From NCBI GenBank assembly GCA_015659035.1, contig DQNS01000079.1:1-62683 (forward strand): 62,683 bases of DNA, written 5' to 3'. The notes beneath the pieces were generated by a model, which had not been told where the DNA came from, did no database searches, and saw nothing but the letters and a program-made list of their open reading frames with translations. Shown here piece after piece: positions 18,744-26,400 of this stretch. A program made the translations under genes and the position numbers. The stretch's first letter is position 1. Every line of letters starts with the position of its first letter. The DNA is from Acidobacteriota bacterium. GTDB lineage: Bacteria; Acidobacteriota; Vicinamibacteria; Vicinamibacterales; UBA8438.

Positions 18744-20114
18744 CTATCCCATTTTTTGCATCGACGCCAGGAAGTCCTGGTTCGACTTGGTCTTCGACAT
18801 CTTGTCCAGCAGGAGCTCCATCGCCTCGACCGCAGACAAAGGGGTCAGCACCTTGCGCAGCACCCAGACGCGGTTGAGGTCCTCGGGGCTGAGCAGCAGC
18901 TCCTCCTTGCGAGTGCCGCTCTTCTGGATGTCAATCGCCGGAAACACACGCTTGTCGACCAGCTTGCGGTCGAGGTGAATCTCCATGTTGCCCGTGCCCT
19001 TGAACTCCTCGAAGATCACGTCGTCCATGCGTGACCCGGTGTCCACGAGTGCGGTTGCCATGATGGTGAGCGAGCCGCCCTCCTCGATGTTCCGGGCGGC
19101 GCCCAAGAACCGCTTCGGCTTCTGGAGGGCGTTCGAGTCGAGGCCTCCGGACAGGACCTTGCCGGACGGGGGGATCACGGTGTTGTAGGCCCGGGCCAGC
19201 CGGGTGATCGAGTCGAGCAGGATGAAGACGTCCTTCTTGTGCTCGACCAGGCGCTTGGCCTTCTCGATGACCATCTCGGCGACCTGGACGTGGCGTTGCG
19301 CCGGCTCGTCGAACGTCGAGGAGATGACCTCGCCGGCGACCGACCGCTGCATGTCGGTCACCTCTTCGGGCCGCTCGTCGATCAGCAGCACAATGAGGTA
19401 GACGTCCGTGTGGTTCGTCGCGATCGACTTCGCAATCGACTGCAGCAGCATGGTCTTCCCGGTACGGGGGGCCGCCACGATCAGACCTCGTTGCCCTTTG
19501 CCGATCGGCGTCATCAGGTCCATAACCCGTCCCGACAGGTTTTCGCCGTCCGTCTCCAGGGTGACTCGCTCATCCGGATAGAGGGGGGTCAAGTTCTCGA
19601 AGAACAGTTTGTCGCGCGCTTGATCGGGAGACTCGAAGTTGACCGCTTCGACCTTGATGAGCGCGAAATACCGCTCCCCTTCCTTCGGGGGACGGATCTG
19701 ACCCGAGACCGTGTCACCGGTCTGCAGGTCGAATTTGCGAATCTGCGAGGGCGAGACGTAGATGTCGTCGGGCCCGGGCAGGTAGTTGTAGTCCGGCGCC
19801 CTGAGGAACCCGAAGCCGTCCGGGAGCACTTCGAGGACCCCCTCCGAGAAGATGAACCCGCTCTGCTCGGTTTGTGCCTTCAGGATCTGAAAGATCAGGT
19901 CCTGCTTGCGCATACCGGTTGCGCCATCGACCTTCAGGTCTTTGGCGATCTGTGTCAGTTTGGCGATGCTCATGTCTTTGAGCTCGCCGATGTTCAGCCC
20001 TTGCTCCGCACGTTTGGCCGGCTTCGCGGCCTCCGCCGGGGTGGCGTCGGGTTGCGCAGCGACGGCCGTATCGGCGGGCGCGCGCGCTGATGTGCGTTTC
20101 TGATTTGTTGGCAT
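18744..20114 (-). CDS. rho: transcription termination factor Rho
   Basis: RNA-dependent hexameric ATPase/helicase. Start set at [13 protein letters not shown] (456 aa); the longer frame adds 46 unlikely residues. Rho N-terminal helical domain ([19 protein letters not shown]), cold-shock RNA-binding domain ([19 protein letters not shown]), Walker [12 protein letters not shown] near residue 215, Q-loop and R-loop region ([13 protein letters not shown]). An Ala/Pro-rich N-terminal tail of about 35 residues precedes the conserved part. Confidence 0.97.
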   Translation of the reverse strand: MPTNQKRTSARAPADTAVAAQPDATPAEAAKPAKRAEQGLNIGELKDMSIAKLTQIAKDLKVDGATGMRKQDLIFQILKAQTEQSGFIFSEGVLEVLPDGFGFLRAPDYNYLPGPDDIYVSPSQIRKFDLQTGDTVSGQIRPPKEGERYFALIKVEAVNFESPDQARDKLFFENLTPLYPDERVTLETDGENLSGRVMDLMTPIGKGQRGLIVAAPRTGKTMLLQSIAKSIATNHTDVYLIVLLIDERPEEVTDMQRSVAGEVISSTFDEPAQRHVQVAEMVIEKAKRLVEHKKDVFILLDSITRLARAYNTVIPPSGKVLSGGLDSNALQKPKRFLGAARNIEEGGSLTIMATALVDTGSRMDDVIFEEFKGTGNMEIHLDRKLVDKRVFPAIDIQKSGTRKEELLLSPEDLNRVWVLRKVLTPLSAVEAMELLLDKMSKTKSNQDFLASMQKMG

Positions 20115-20285
20115 AAGCAGATTGGACGGGGGGCTGAGAATCTTGGAAGGCTGTGTGCGCTTGGCGGGCGCGCCAAGCGTCAGCCTCATGCTGAAGGCTG
20201 AAGGAGGATGAGCTACTCCCGAAGTATAGGCACGTCGCGCCGGGCCTGTCAACCGGAGATCTGAGAGCCTGCCCTTCCTCAGACC

Positions 20286-20660
20286 CTAGGGATACGACGC
20301 CGGATTTTCACCGATCCCAACGATGCTGCAGTCGAGGATCGGGTTCAGACCGAGGGCCCGGGCCCGGGCGACGACCCGGGCACTGTCGGCACCCGGGTTC
20401 AGCCAGACCTCCCCGATTTCCTTCTGCGCGATCTCGTCGATGACCCGTTCACCGATTGCCGGCTGGAGATAGATGGTGGCGATGTCGATCGATCGGGGCA
20501 CATCGAGCACCGACGCATAAGTGGGGATCCCCTCGATGATGCCGCCCTCCAGGTTGATCGGCACGACATCGTAGCCACGGTGCAGGAACGCCCGGATCGC
20601 CTTGTTTCCGAACTTGCGCCGGTCCCGCGATGCGCCGACCACGGCCACCACCCGTGCCAT
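20286..20660 (-). CDS. CoA-binding domain protein (YccU-like)
   Basis: 124 aa when started at MARVVAVVGASRDRRKFGN. A stand-alone Rossmann CoA-binding domain as in succinyl-CoA synthetase alpha subunits: glycine-rich VVGAS loop, GYDVVPINL, and a C-terminal GLNPILDCSIVG. No catalytic domain is attached. Molecular role unknown; such proteins may bind CoA regulatorily. Confidence 0.88.
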   Translation of the reverse strand: MARVVAVVGASRDRRKFGNKAIRAFLHRGYDVVPINLEGGIIEGIPTYASVLDVPRSIDIATIYLQPAIGERVIDEIAQKEIGEVWLNPGADSARVVARARALGLNPILDCSIVGIGENPASYP

Positions 20661-20682
20661 GGGCGCAGTATAGTCGAAGGGT

Positions 20683-20835
20683 GGGGACCGGGGATTGGGG
20701 GCTGGGGCCTCGAATTGAGGGTTAGAGCTTGAGTCCACCGCATGCGCCGTGTGCGCGGGTGAAGGCCCGGAGGGCGGCTACAGTCAGGGTCCGGCCCCAG
20801 GCTCCGACCACTCCCCACTCCCCACTCCCCAATCC
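20683..20835. repeat. two inverted heptamer arrays (GGGGATT type and CCACTCC type)
   Basis: 20683-20710 holds four units GGGGACC, GGGGATT, GGGGGCT, GGGGCCT; 20808-20835 holds four units CCACTCC x3 then CCAATCC. The two arrays are largely complementary and about 100 bp apart, between divergent genes, so the region could fold as a long imperfect hairpin. It resembles the short tandem repeat class known from cyanobacteria. Confidence 0.75.
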
Positions 20836-20885
20836 CAGCAGGCACTTGTTCAACGGCCTGCCTGCCCTCTGTATACAATCCTAAC

Positions 20886-22604
20886 GTGTCGTCGACGCGC
20901 GTCTCCCTGCTGGTGCTGCTCTGCGTCCTGACGTTCTTCGTTGGGCTCGGCCGACCGGCGATCACCGATTCCGACGAGGCGTTCTATGCCGAGGCCGCAC
21001 GCGAGATGGTCGCGGGCGGCGACTGGATCACGCCTCACTACAACGGCCAGTATCGGTTCGAGAAACCGGTGCTCTACTACTGGCTGGCGGCGCTCGGCTA
21101 TCGGGGGGCCGGTGTCAGCGAGTTCGCGGCGCGCGTCCCCTCGGCTGTAGCCGGTCTGGTGTTGGTGCTGACCACCTACGCGTGCGCCCGACGGTGGTAC
21201 GACGAGGCCACCGGGTTGCTGGCGGGCGCAATCACGGCGACGAGCTTTGGCTACGTGGCGGTCGCCCGTCAGGCGTTGCCGGATCTGATGCTCGCCTGCT
21301 TCATCACCCTGGGGACCTGGGCAGCCCTCGTCGCCGTTGTGGCCCCTCGGTCCCTCGGGCCGGATCCGCGCCGCCGGCAGTGGTTGCTCGTCGCAGGCGT
21401 GGCGCTTGCGGGCGGGTTGCTGACGAAAGGGCCGGTCGGTGTAGCGTTGCCCGCGATCGTCGTGGGGCCGCTCGCGCTGTGGCGGTGCTGGTCCCAGCGA
21501 GCCTCGCACCCCGACGGCATCCGGGCGCTCGTGACCCGCCTGGCGTTGGACGTCGGCCTGCTGGCACTGGTGTGTCTGCTCCTGGCGGCCCCCTGGTTCG
21601 TCATCATGACCGCCACCCACGGTCTCGCGTATCTCGACCGGTTCTTCCTCGACGAGAACGTACGGCGGTTCGCCACCGCCCGATATAACGCACCGCGTCC
21701 GCTCTGGTACTACCTGCCAATCGTGGTGGGTGGACTGGCGCCGTGGTCACCCCTGATGCTCGTCTGGTGGCAGCCCATCCGTCGCGTGGCCCAGCGTGCC
21801 CGTCGTTTCCAGTCGGTCGAGGTCTGGCTCGGGGTCTGGGCGCTGGTGCCACTGCTGTTCTACTCGGTCTCCATAGGCAAGCAGCCGCGGTACATCCTGC
21901 CGATCCTGCCGCCGCTCGCGGTCCTGCTCGCACGGGGCATCTCGCGCCGGCTCGAGGCGTTGCGCTCGCACGCCCAGAGCCAGCGGCGTGACCGCCTTCT
22001 GGGGGTGGCGGGTGCCCTTTCGGGCACGGTGCTGGTACTGTTCGGTGTCTTCGTCTATCGGGCCCAGAGCCTGTTGGCCGGCGTGTCGGGGGCCACGGTC
22101 GTAACCGGGGCGGTCCTGCTGGTGGTGTCCGGATTGGGGGTGGCGGTCGTCGCCGTCTCGTCGCGGCAGCGGCTGATCCCGGCCGCCGTCGTCGTCGCCT
22201 CGGTCGTCTCCATCCTCACCGTGCAGTACGTCGTGCTGTCGCGCCCCGGACCGGAGCCGGTGGAAAAGATGGCCGCGCTCCTCCGGGCGGCCGGTCCGGA
22301 GAGTGTTCCCTATGGCCGCTACCGCGTGTTCGTTCGCAATCTCGTGTTCTATACCGGACGACCACATGTCGACCTGGTGTCCGAGGAACAGGTCCGGGCG
22401 TTCCTCGGGTCGACGGATCCGGTGCTCTGTGTGATCGGAGAGGCGGACCTGCAACAGGTTCGCGCCGATGGTGTCACGGCCCACGAGCTCGGCCGTGTCG
22501 CGTATCTGAACACCGGGAACCTCACCATGCGGACCCTAATGTGGCCCGACCCGCAGACCGATCTGGAGACGGTCGTGTTGGTCACGAACCGACCGCCGGG
22601 GTAG
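20886..22604 (+). CDS. GT39/ArnT-type membrane glycosyltransferase
   Basis: 572 aa with a GTG start. About eleven membrane segments. The first periplasmic loop carries ITDSDEAFYAEAAREMVAGGDW, the Asp/Glu-bearing catalytic loop of polyprenyl-phosphate-sugar-dependent transferases (PMT_2 family), followed by RFEKPVLYYWLAALGYR. Transfers a sugar from a lipid carrier to lipid A, protein or another acceptor outside the membrane; the acceptor is not evident. Followed after 30 nt by the AmrS gene. Confidence 0.9.
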   Translation: MSSTRVSLLVLLCVLTFFVGLGRPAITDSDEAFYAEAAREMVAGGDWITPHYNGQYRFEKPVLYYWLAALGYRGAGVSEFAARVPSAVAGLVLVLTTYACARRWYDEATGLLAGAITATSFGYVAVARQALPDLMLACFITLGTWAALVAVVAPRSLGPDPRRRQWLLVAGVALAGGLLTKGPVGVALPAIVVGPLALWRCWSQRASHPDGIRALVTRLALDVGLLALVCLLLAAPWFVIMTATHGLAYLDRFFLDENVRRFATARYNAPRPLWYYLPIVVGGLAPWSPLMLVWWQPIRRVAQRARRFQSVEVWLGVWALVPLLFYSVSIGKQPRYILPILPPLAVLLARGISRRLEALRSHAQSQRRDRLLGVAGALSGTVLVLFGVFVYRAQSLLAGVSGATVVTGAVLLVVSGLGVAVVAVSSRQRLIPAAVVVASVVSILTVQYVVLSRPGPEPVEKMAALLRAAGPESVPYGRYRVFVRNLVFYTGRPHVDLVSEEQVRAFLGSTDPVLCVIGEADLQQVRADGVTAHELGRVAYLNTGNLTMRTLMWPDPQTDLETVVLVTNRPPG

Positions 22605-22634
22605 GGGGAGCTTCTGGCCCCAGAGCAGCTGACG

Positions 22635-23753
22635 ATGACCTCCCTCGCCGAGACCCTCAGTCGGTACACCCGGGAGGGGGAGCTGTACGAGCGGATCGAC
22701 GCGCACCGGATCCGGTGCGTGGCATGCGGACACCGATGTCCCATTCCGGATGGGGCCGTCGGCGTTTGCAAGGTCCGCTACAACGACGGGGGCCACCTGC
22801 GGGTGCCCTGGGGGTATGTGGCTGGCGTCCAGTGCGACCCGGTCGAGAAGAAGCCGTTTTTCCACGCGTACCCCGGCGGCCTGGCGTACAGCTTCGGGAT
22901 GCTCGGGTGCGATCTGCACTGTGGCTACTGCCAGAACTGGGTCACCTCGCAAGCGCTGCGCGACCCGGCCGCCCTCGCGCCGCCGGACGCGCGCAGCCCT
23001 GGGGAGCTCGTCCACGAGGCGGTCGGCCTGGGGGCGCGGCTGCTCGTCAGCACCTACAACGAACCGCTCATCACCGCGGAGTGGGGTGTCGCAGTCTTTC
23101 GCGAGGCACGCGCCGCCGGCTTGGCGACCGCGTTCGTGTCCAACGGCAACGGGACACCCGAGGTGATCGACTATCTACATCCGTGGATCGACCTCTACAA
23201 GATCGACCTCAAGGGCTTCGACGACCGGCACTATCGTGAGCTCGGGGGACGGTTGCAGCCGATCCTCGACACGATCCAACGGGTGCATGCAGCTGGCATC
23301 TGGCTCGAGATCGTCACCTTGCTGATTCCGGGGTTCAACGACGACGCCGCCGAACTGCGAGACCTGACGCGATTCATTGCTGGCCTGTCGTCTGAGATTC
23401 CGTGGCACGTCACGGCATTTCACCGCGATTACAAGATGACCGGCCCGGCCGACACGACCCCGGACATGCTGCGCCGCGCTGCCGCGATCGGTCGGCAGGC
23501 GGGGCTGCATTTTGTGTATGCGGGTAACCAGCCCGGACGGGTGGGCGACCTCGAGCACACCGCCTGCCCGCACTGCGGCATCCGGCTGATCGCGCGGGAG
23601 GGATATCGCGTGCTCGAGTATGCCCTGACCGACCGGGGCCGGTGCACCGGTTGCGACGCGCGGATCCCCGGACGCTGGGATGCGGTCGTCAACCGACAGA
23701 TTGCCACACGTCCATTCTTACCCCACAGCCGGCGGCTGCGAATGTTGCCTTAG
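22635..23753 (+). CDS. amrS: AmmeMemoRadiSam system radical SAM enzyme
   Basis: 372 aa. The radical SAM cluster is C92-x3-C96-x2-C99 (GCDLHCGYCQNW). N-terminal zinc-like cysteines C28, C31, C35, C45 and C-terminal CPHCG...CTGCD ribbon complete the AmrS pattern. The family usually pairs with AmrA/AmrB proteins, which are not in the window; substrate unknown, with a proposed role in uncharacterised modification. The stop codon overlaps the first bases of an inserted repeat element at 23752. Confidence 0.9.
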   Translation: MTSLAETLSRYTREGELYERIDAHRIRCVACGHRCPIPDGAVGVCKVRYNDGGHLRVPWGYVAGVQCDPVEKKPFFHAYPGGLAYSFGMLGCDLHCGYCQNWVTSQALRDPAALAPPDARSPGELVHEAVGLGARLLVSTYNEPLITAEWGVAVFREARAAGLATAFVSNGNGTPEVIDYLHPWIDLYKIDLKGFDDRHYRELGGRLQPILDTIQRVHAAGIWLEIVTLLIPGFNDDAAELRDLTRFIAGLSSEIPWHVTAFHRDYKMTGPADTTPDMLRRAAAIGRQAGLHFVYAGNQPGRVGDLEHTACPHCGIRLIAREGYRVLEYALTDRGRCTGCDARIPGRWDAVVNRQIATRPFLPHSRRLRMLP

Positions 23754-23906
23754 GGCCGCGCAGAAATAGCTTCCATTTTCAGCCGCCGATCCATCCCGTC
23801 TGGCGGCGTTGCTCGTCGCTCAATGCTCCCGGCATTCTCCCTCCTCGCGCCTTCCAGCCGGGCGTCTCGACGCCCCAAAAAGGGAACTTATTTTTACGCG
23901 GACCCT
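23752..23906 (+). repeat. full-length AGGGTCC inverted-repeat element (copy C)
   Basis: 155 bp with imperfect terminal inverted repeats: left AGGGCCGCGCAGAAATAGC, right GAACTTATTTTTACGCGGACCCT read inward as its complement. The interior matches the reverse complement of the 33954-34123 copy throughout (AGCCGCCGATCCATCCCGTC; TGGCGGCGTT; CTCCTCGCGCCTT). No coding capacity. The left end supplies two bases of the amrS stop codon. Confidence 0.8.
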
Positions 23907-23911
23907 CAACC

Positions 23912-23966
23912 GGAAGTCAGAAGTCCGGAGTTAAGAGTTAGAAGGCAGGACGCAAGAGAAAGCGGG
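23912..23966 (+). repeat. degenerate heptamer array (copy 3)
   Basis: Seven units in phase: GGAAGTC, AGAAGTC, CGGAGTT, AAGAGTT, AGAAGGC, AGGACGC, AAGAGAA (23912-23960), then AGCGGGG. It abuts the inverted-repeat element and lies between convergent genes. No clear hairpin follows. Confidence 0.65.
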
Positions 23967-24008
23967 GGGCAGCACGTCGCGGTCCGACCGTGGCGGCCGG
24001 CACGCCGC

Positions 24009-25202
24009 TCACCCAAGAAATCGCTGAATCCGTTTCCAGGCCTCGCGTAGCTGCTCCATCGGGGCCGCGTAGGAGAGCCGGATGAACCCGGGTGCGTCGA
24101 ACGCTTCGCCGGGTGTGACGGCGACATGCGCCTCGGTGAGCAGCGCCTGCACGAGCTGGGCGGACGTCCGCAGCCCGTCGGGCGAGAGCAGCTCGGACAC
24201 GTCGGGAAACAGGTAGAATGCCCCGGCCGGTCGCGTCACCCGGAACCGGGCATCGGCGTCCAGCCAGGCAAGCATGACATCGCGCCGGACCCGATATTGG
24301 TCACGCATCGTGTCCACGCACGCCTGCGGACCGGTGAGCGCCGCCAGGGCCGCTCGCTGTGTGATCGATGTCGCGTGCGACGTCGAGTGACTTTGCACCG
24401 TATTGCACCCCGCCGCTACCGCCGCCGGCGCGAGCAGCCACCCGCAACGCCAGCCGGTCATCGCGTAGCTCTTCGAGGCGGTCCCGACCAGCACCGTGCG
24501 GTCGGCCAGCCGGTCCCACAGCACCCGTGGCAGGTTGTGCGGCGTGTCGTCGTAGATTAGCTGTTCATAGCAGAGATCGAGAATGACCCAGATGTCACGC
24601 TCGGCGATCCCATCGGCCAACCGTTCCAGCTCCGGTTCGCGCATGAGCGCGCCGGTCGGGTTCCCGGGGCTGTTGATGACGATGCCCCGCGTGCGAGGGG
24701 TCACCGCGTCCAGGACCGGCTCGGCCCGCAGCTCGAACCCGTCCTCGGCCGACGTGCGCACCAGGACCGGCTCGGCTCCCGCCAGATGGACCTGCTCGAC
24801 GATCGACGGCCAGCCGGGGACATGGGTGATGACTTCGTCACCCGGTCCGAACAGCGCCACGGCGATGTTGTAGAGCGCCTGCTTGCCGCCGGAGGTGACG
24901 ACGACGCCGGTGGTGTCGTATGTCACGCCGTACCGCTCCGCGTAATGGCTGGCGATCGCCGCTCGCAGCTCGGTGATCCCGGCGCCGGCCGTGTATTTGG
25001 TGAAGTTGTCCTGGATGGCCGCGGCCGCGGCCGTCTTGACATGGTCCGGCGTCGGGAAATCCGGCTCGCCGGCGCCCAGGTCGATGACCTCTACTCCCTG
25101 CCGCTGGAGTTGCTCAACCGCGACCAGCACCTGCTGGGTTTGCGAGGCACCAACCTTGTCGAGCCGGGCCGCGAGGCGGATCGCGTCAGACACGGAGCCC
25201 AC
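24009..25202 (-). CDS. class I/II PLP aminotransferase (aspartate-type)
   Basis: 397 aa. Fold-type I aminotransferase: GAGEPDFPTPDHVK near the start, SPGNPTG (residues near 180), DLCYEQLIYD, PLP lysine in GTASKSYAMTGWRCGW, and the C-terminal substrate Arg in GFIRLSYAAP. Closest by look to the AspC/PatA I-gamma group; donor and acceptor are not fixed. Its start overlaps the coaD stop by 17 nt in the rsmD-coaD-aminotransferase unit. Confidence 0.9.
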   Translation of the reverse strand: MGSVSDAIRLAARLDKVGASQTQQVLVAVEQLQRQGVEVIDLGAGEPDFPTPDHVKTAAAAAIQDNFTKYTAGAGITELRAAIASHYAERYGVTYDTTGVVVTSGGKQALYNIAVALFGPGDEVITHVPGWPSIVEQVHLAGAEPVLVRTSAEDGFELRAEPVLDAVTPRTRGIVINSPGNPTGALMREPELERLADGIAERDIWVILDLCYEQLIYDDTPHNLPRVLWDRLADRTVLVGTASKSYAMTGWRCGWLLAPAAVAAGCNTVQSHSTSHATSITQRAALAALTGPQACVDTMRDQYRVRRDVMLAWLDADARFRVTRPAGAFYLFPDVSELLSPDGLRTSAQLVQALLTEAHVAVTPGEAFDAPGFIRLSYAAPMEQLREAWKRIQRFLG

Positions 25203-25701
25203 TTCCGACGCCGGTCTTCGCCCTCAGCCGGGCTTCGACGAGGTCCGGCACCAGTCCCTGGACCGAGCCGCCGAGCACGAACACCTCCTTGACGAGCCGA
25301 GAGCTCAAATAGGTATAGGACTCGTCCGGCATCATCAGGATGGTCTCGATGGTGGAGCTCAGATGACGGTTCATCAGTGCCATCTGCATCTCGCCCTCGA
25401 AGTCGGAGATGGCCCGCAGCCCCCGGACGATCACGCTGGCCTGACGCCGCCGGGCATAGTCGACCAGGAGCCCCTTAAACGTGTCGACCTCGACACTGGG
25501 CTGGGATTTGAAGACCGCGCGCGCCATCTCGACTCGCTCCTCGACCGTGAACAGCGGGGATTTGGTTGGGTTGATGAGAATCGCCACCACGATGCGGTCG
25601 AACAGCGCCGCACCGCGCTGAATGATGTCCACATGCCCATTGGTCAACGGGTCGAATGTGCCTGGGTAGACGGCTACGCGTCCGGACGGGCTGGTCGCCA
25701 T
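25186..25701 (-). CDS. coaD: phosphopantetheine adenylyltransferase
   Basis: Fourth step of coenzyme A synthesis, 4'-phosphopantetheine plus ATP to dephospho-CoA. 171 aa. Nucleotidyltransferase motif YPGTFDPLTNGHVDII (His23), RGLRAISDFEGEMQMALMNR, and SSRLVKEVFVLGG at the end. Overlaps rsmD upstream (28 nt) and the aminotransferase downstream. Confidence 0.95.
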   Translation of the reverse strand: MATSPSGRVAVYPGTFDPLTNGHVDIIQRGAALFDRIVVAILINPTKSPLFTVEERVEMARAVFKSQPSVEVDTFKGLLVDYARRRQASVIVRGLRAISDFEGEMQMALMNRHLSSTIETILMMPDESYTYLSSRLVKEVFVLGGSVQGLVPDLVEARLRAKTGVGSGLRV

Positions 25702-26252
25702 GACGTTTCACTCCTCGCGGCCGGGCCATACAACTCGAGAACACTGTCCCCCGCGCGCACGATCCGGAGCGACGTGAGCCCCGGGTCTTCGAGTGGGGTC
25801 TCACGCCGTGCACGCTCGAGCACCAGCAGGCCCTCTGGTCCCAGATGCCCGGCTGCTGCCGTCAGTATCGCACCGATGTCCGGCGCGCCATAGGGCGGGT
25901 CGAGCAGCACGAGGTCGAACGGGTCGATCGGGGGGCGTCGGAGCGCGGCCGGCAGACTGCCGCGACGGATGGTACACCGGTCCCTCAGCTCGCAGTGCGC
26001 CACGTTGCGTCTGATCAGCGCGACCGCCCGCGGGTTTCGTTCAATGAAGAGCACGTGGTCGGCACCTCGACTCAGCGCTTCGATTCCGACTGCCCCGGTG
26101 CCGGCGCAGCCGTCGAGTACCCGCGCGCCCTCGATGCGGGCGCCCACGACGTCGAACAGGGTCTCGCGTAGTCGATCGGAGGTGGGCCGCAATCCCGCCC
26201 AGCGCGGCGAGAACAGCCGGCGTCCCCTCTGCGTGCCAGCGATCACCCGCAT
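25674..26252 (-). CDS. rsmD: 16S rRNA (guanine966-N2)-methyltransferase
   Basis: 192 aa. N-terminal MRVIAGTQRGRRLFSPRW, SAM-binding VLDGCAGTGAVGIEALSRGA, and the catalytic DPPY motif (LVLLDPPYG). The rsmD-coaD pairing is common in bacteria. A repeat element separates it from the upstream recG stop. Confidence 0.94.
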   Translation of the reverse strand: MRVIAGTQRGRRLFSPRWAGLRPTSDRLRETLFDVVGARIEGARVLDGCAGTGAVGIEALSRGADHVLFIERNPRAVALIRRNVAHCELRDRCTIRRGSLPAALRRPPIDPFDLVLLDPPYGAPDIGAILTAAAGHLGPEGLLVLERARRETPLEDPGLTSLRIVRAGDSVLELYGPAARSETSWRPARPDA

Positions 26253-26277
26253 GCCGGTGCCTTGGAGAGAATGCCCG

Positions 26278-26360
26278 AGGAGTCAGGAGTCAGAAGACAC
26301 AAGTCAGGAGGAAGCCGGCCTGTCCGCCGACGCCTCGGCGAAGGCGCGAGGGCTTCGCCA
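26278..26360 (+). repeat. heptamer array plus extended double hairpin (copy 4)
   Basis: Units AGGAGTC, AGGAGTC, AGAAGAC, ACAAGTC, AGGAGGA (26278-26312). The outer stem GAAGCC (26311-26316)/GGCTTC (26351-26356) encloses an inner perfect hairpin CGCCGA-CGCC-TCGGCG. The preceding GAGAATGCCC also occurs before copy 7. Here the element is antisense to recG and rsmD. Confidence 0.75.
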
Positions 26361-26400
26361 GCTTCAGCCTCAAGAACGTTCAGCAACCTGTCTTGGGGCA

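Noticed and set aside
20683-20835. CRISPR array
   Set aside because: Seven-nt units without spacers; no repeat of 20-40 bp with unique spacers, and no cas genes anywhere in the window.
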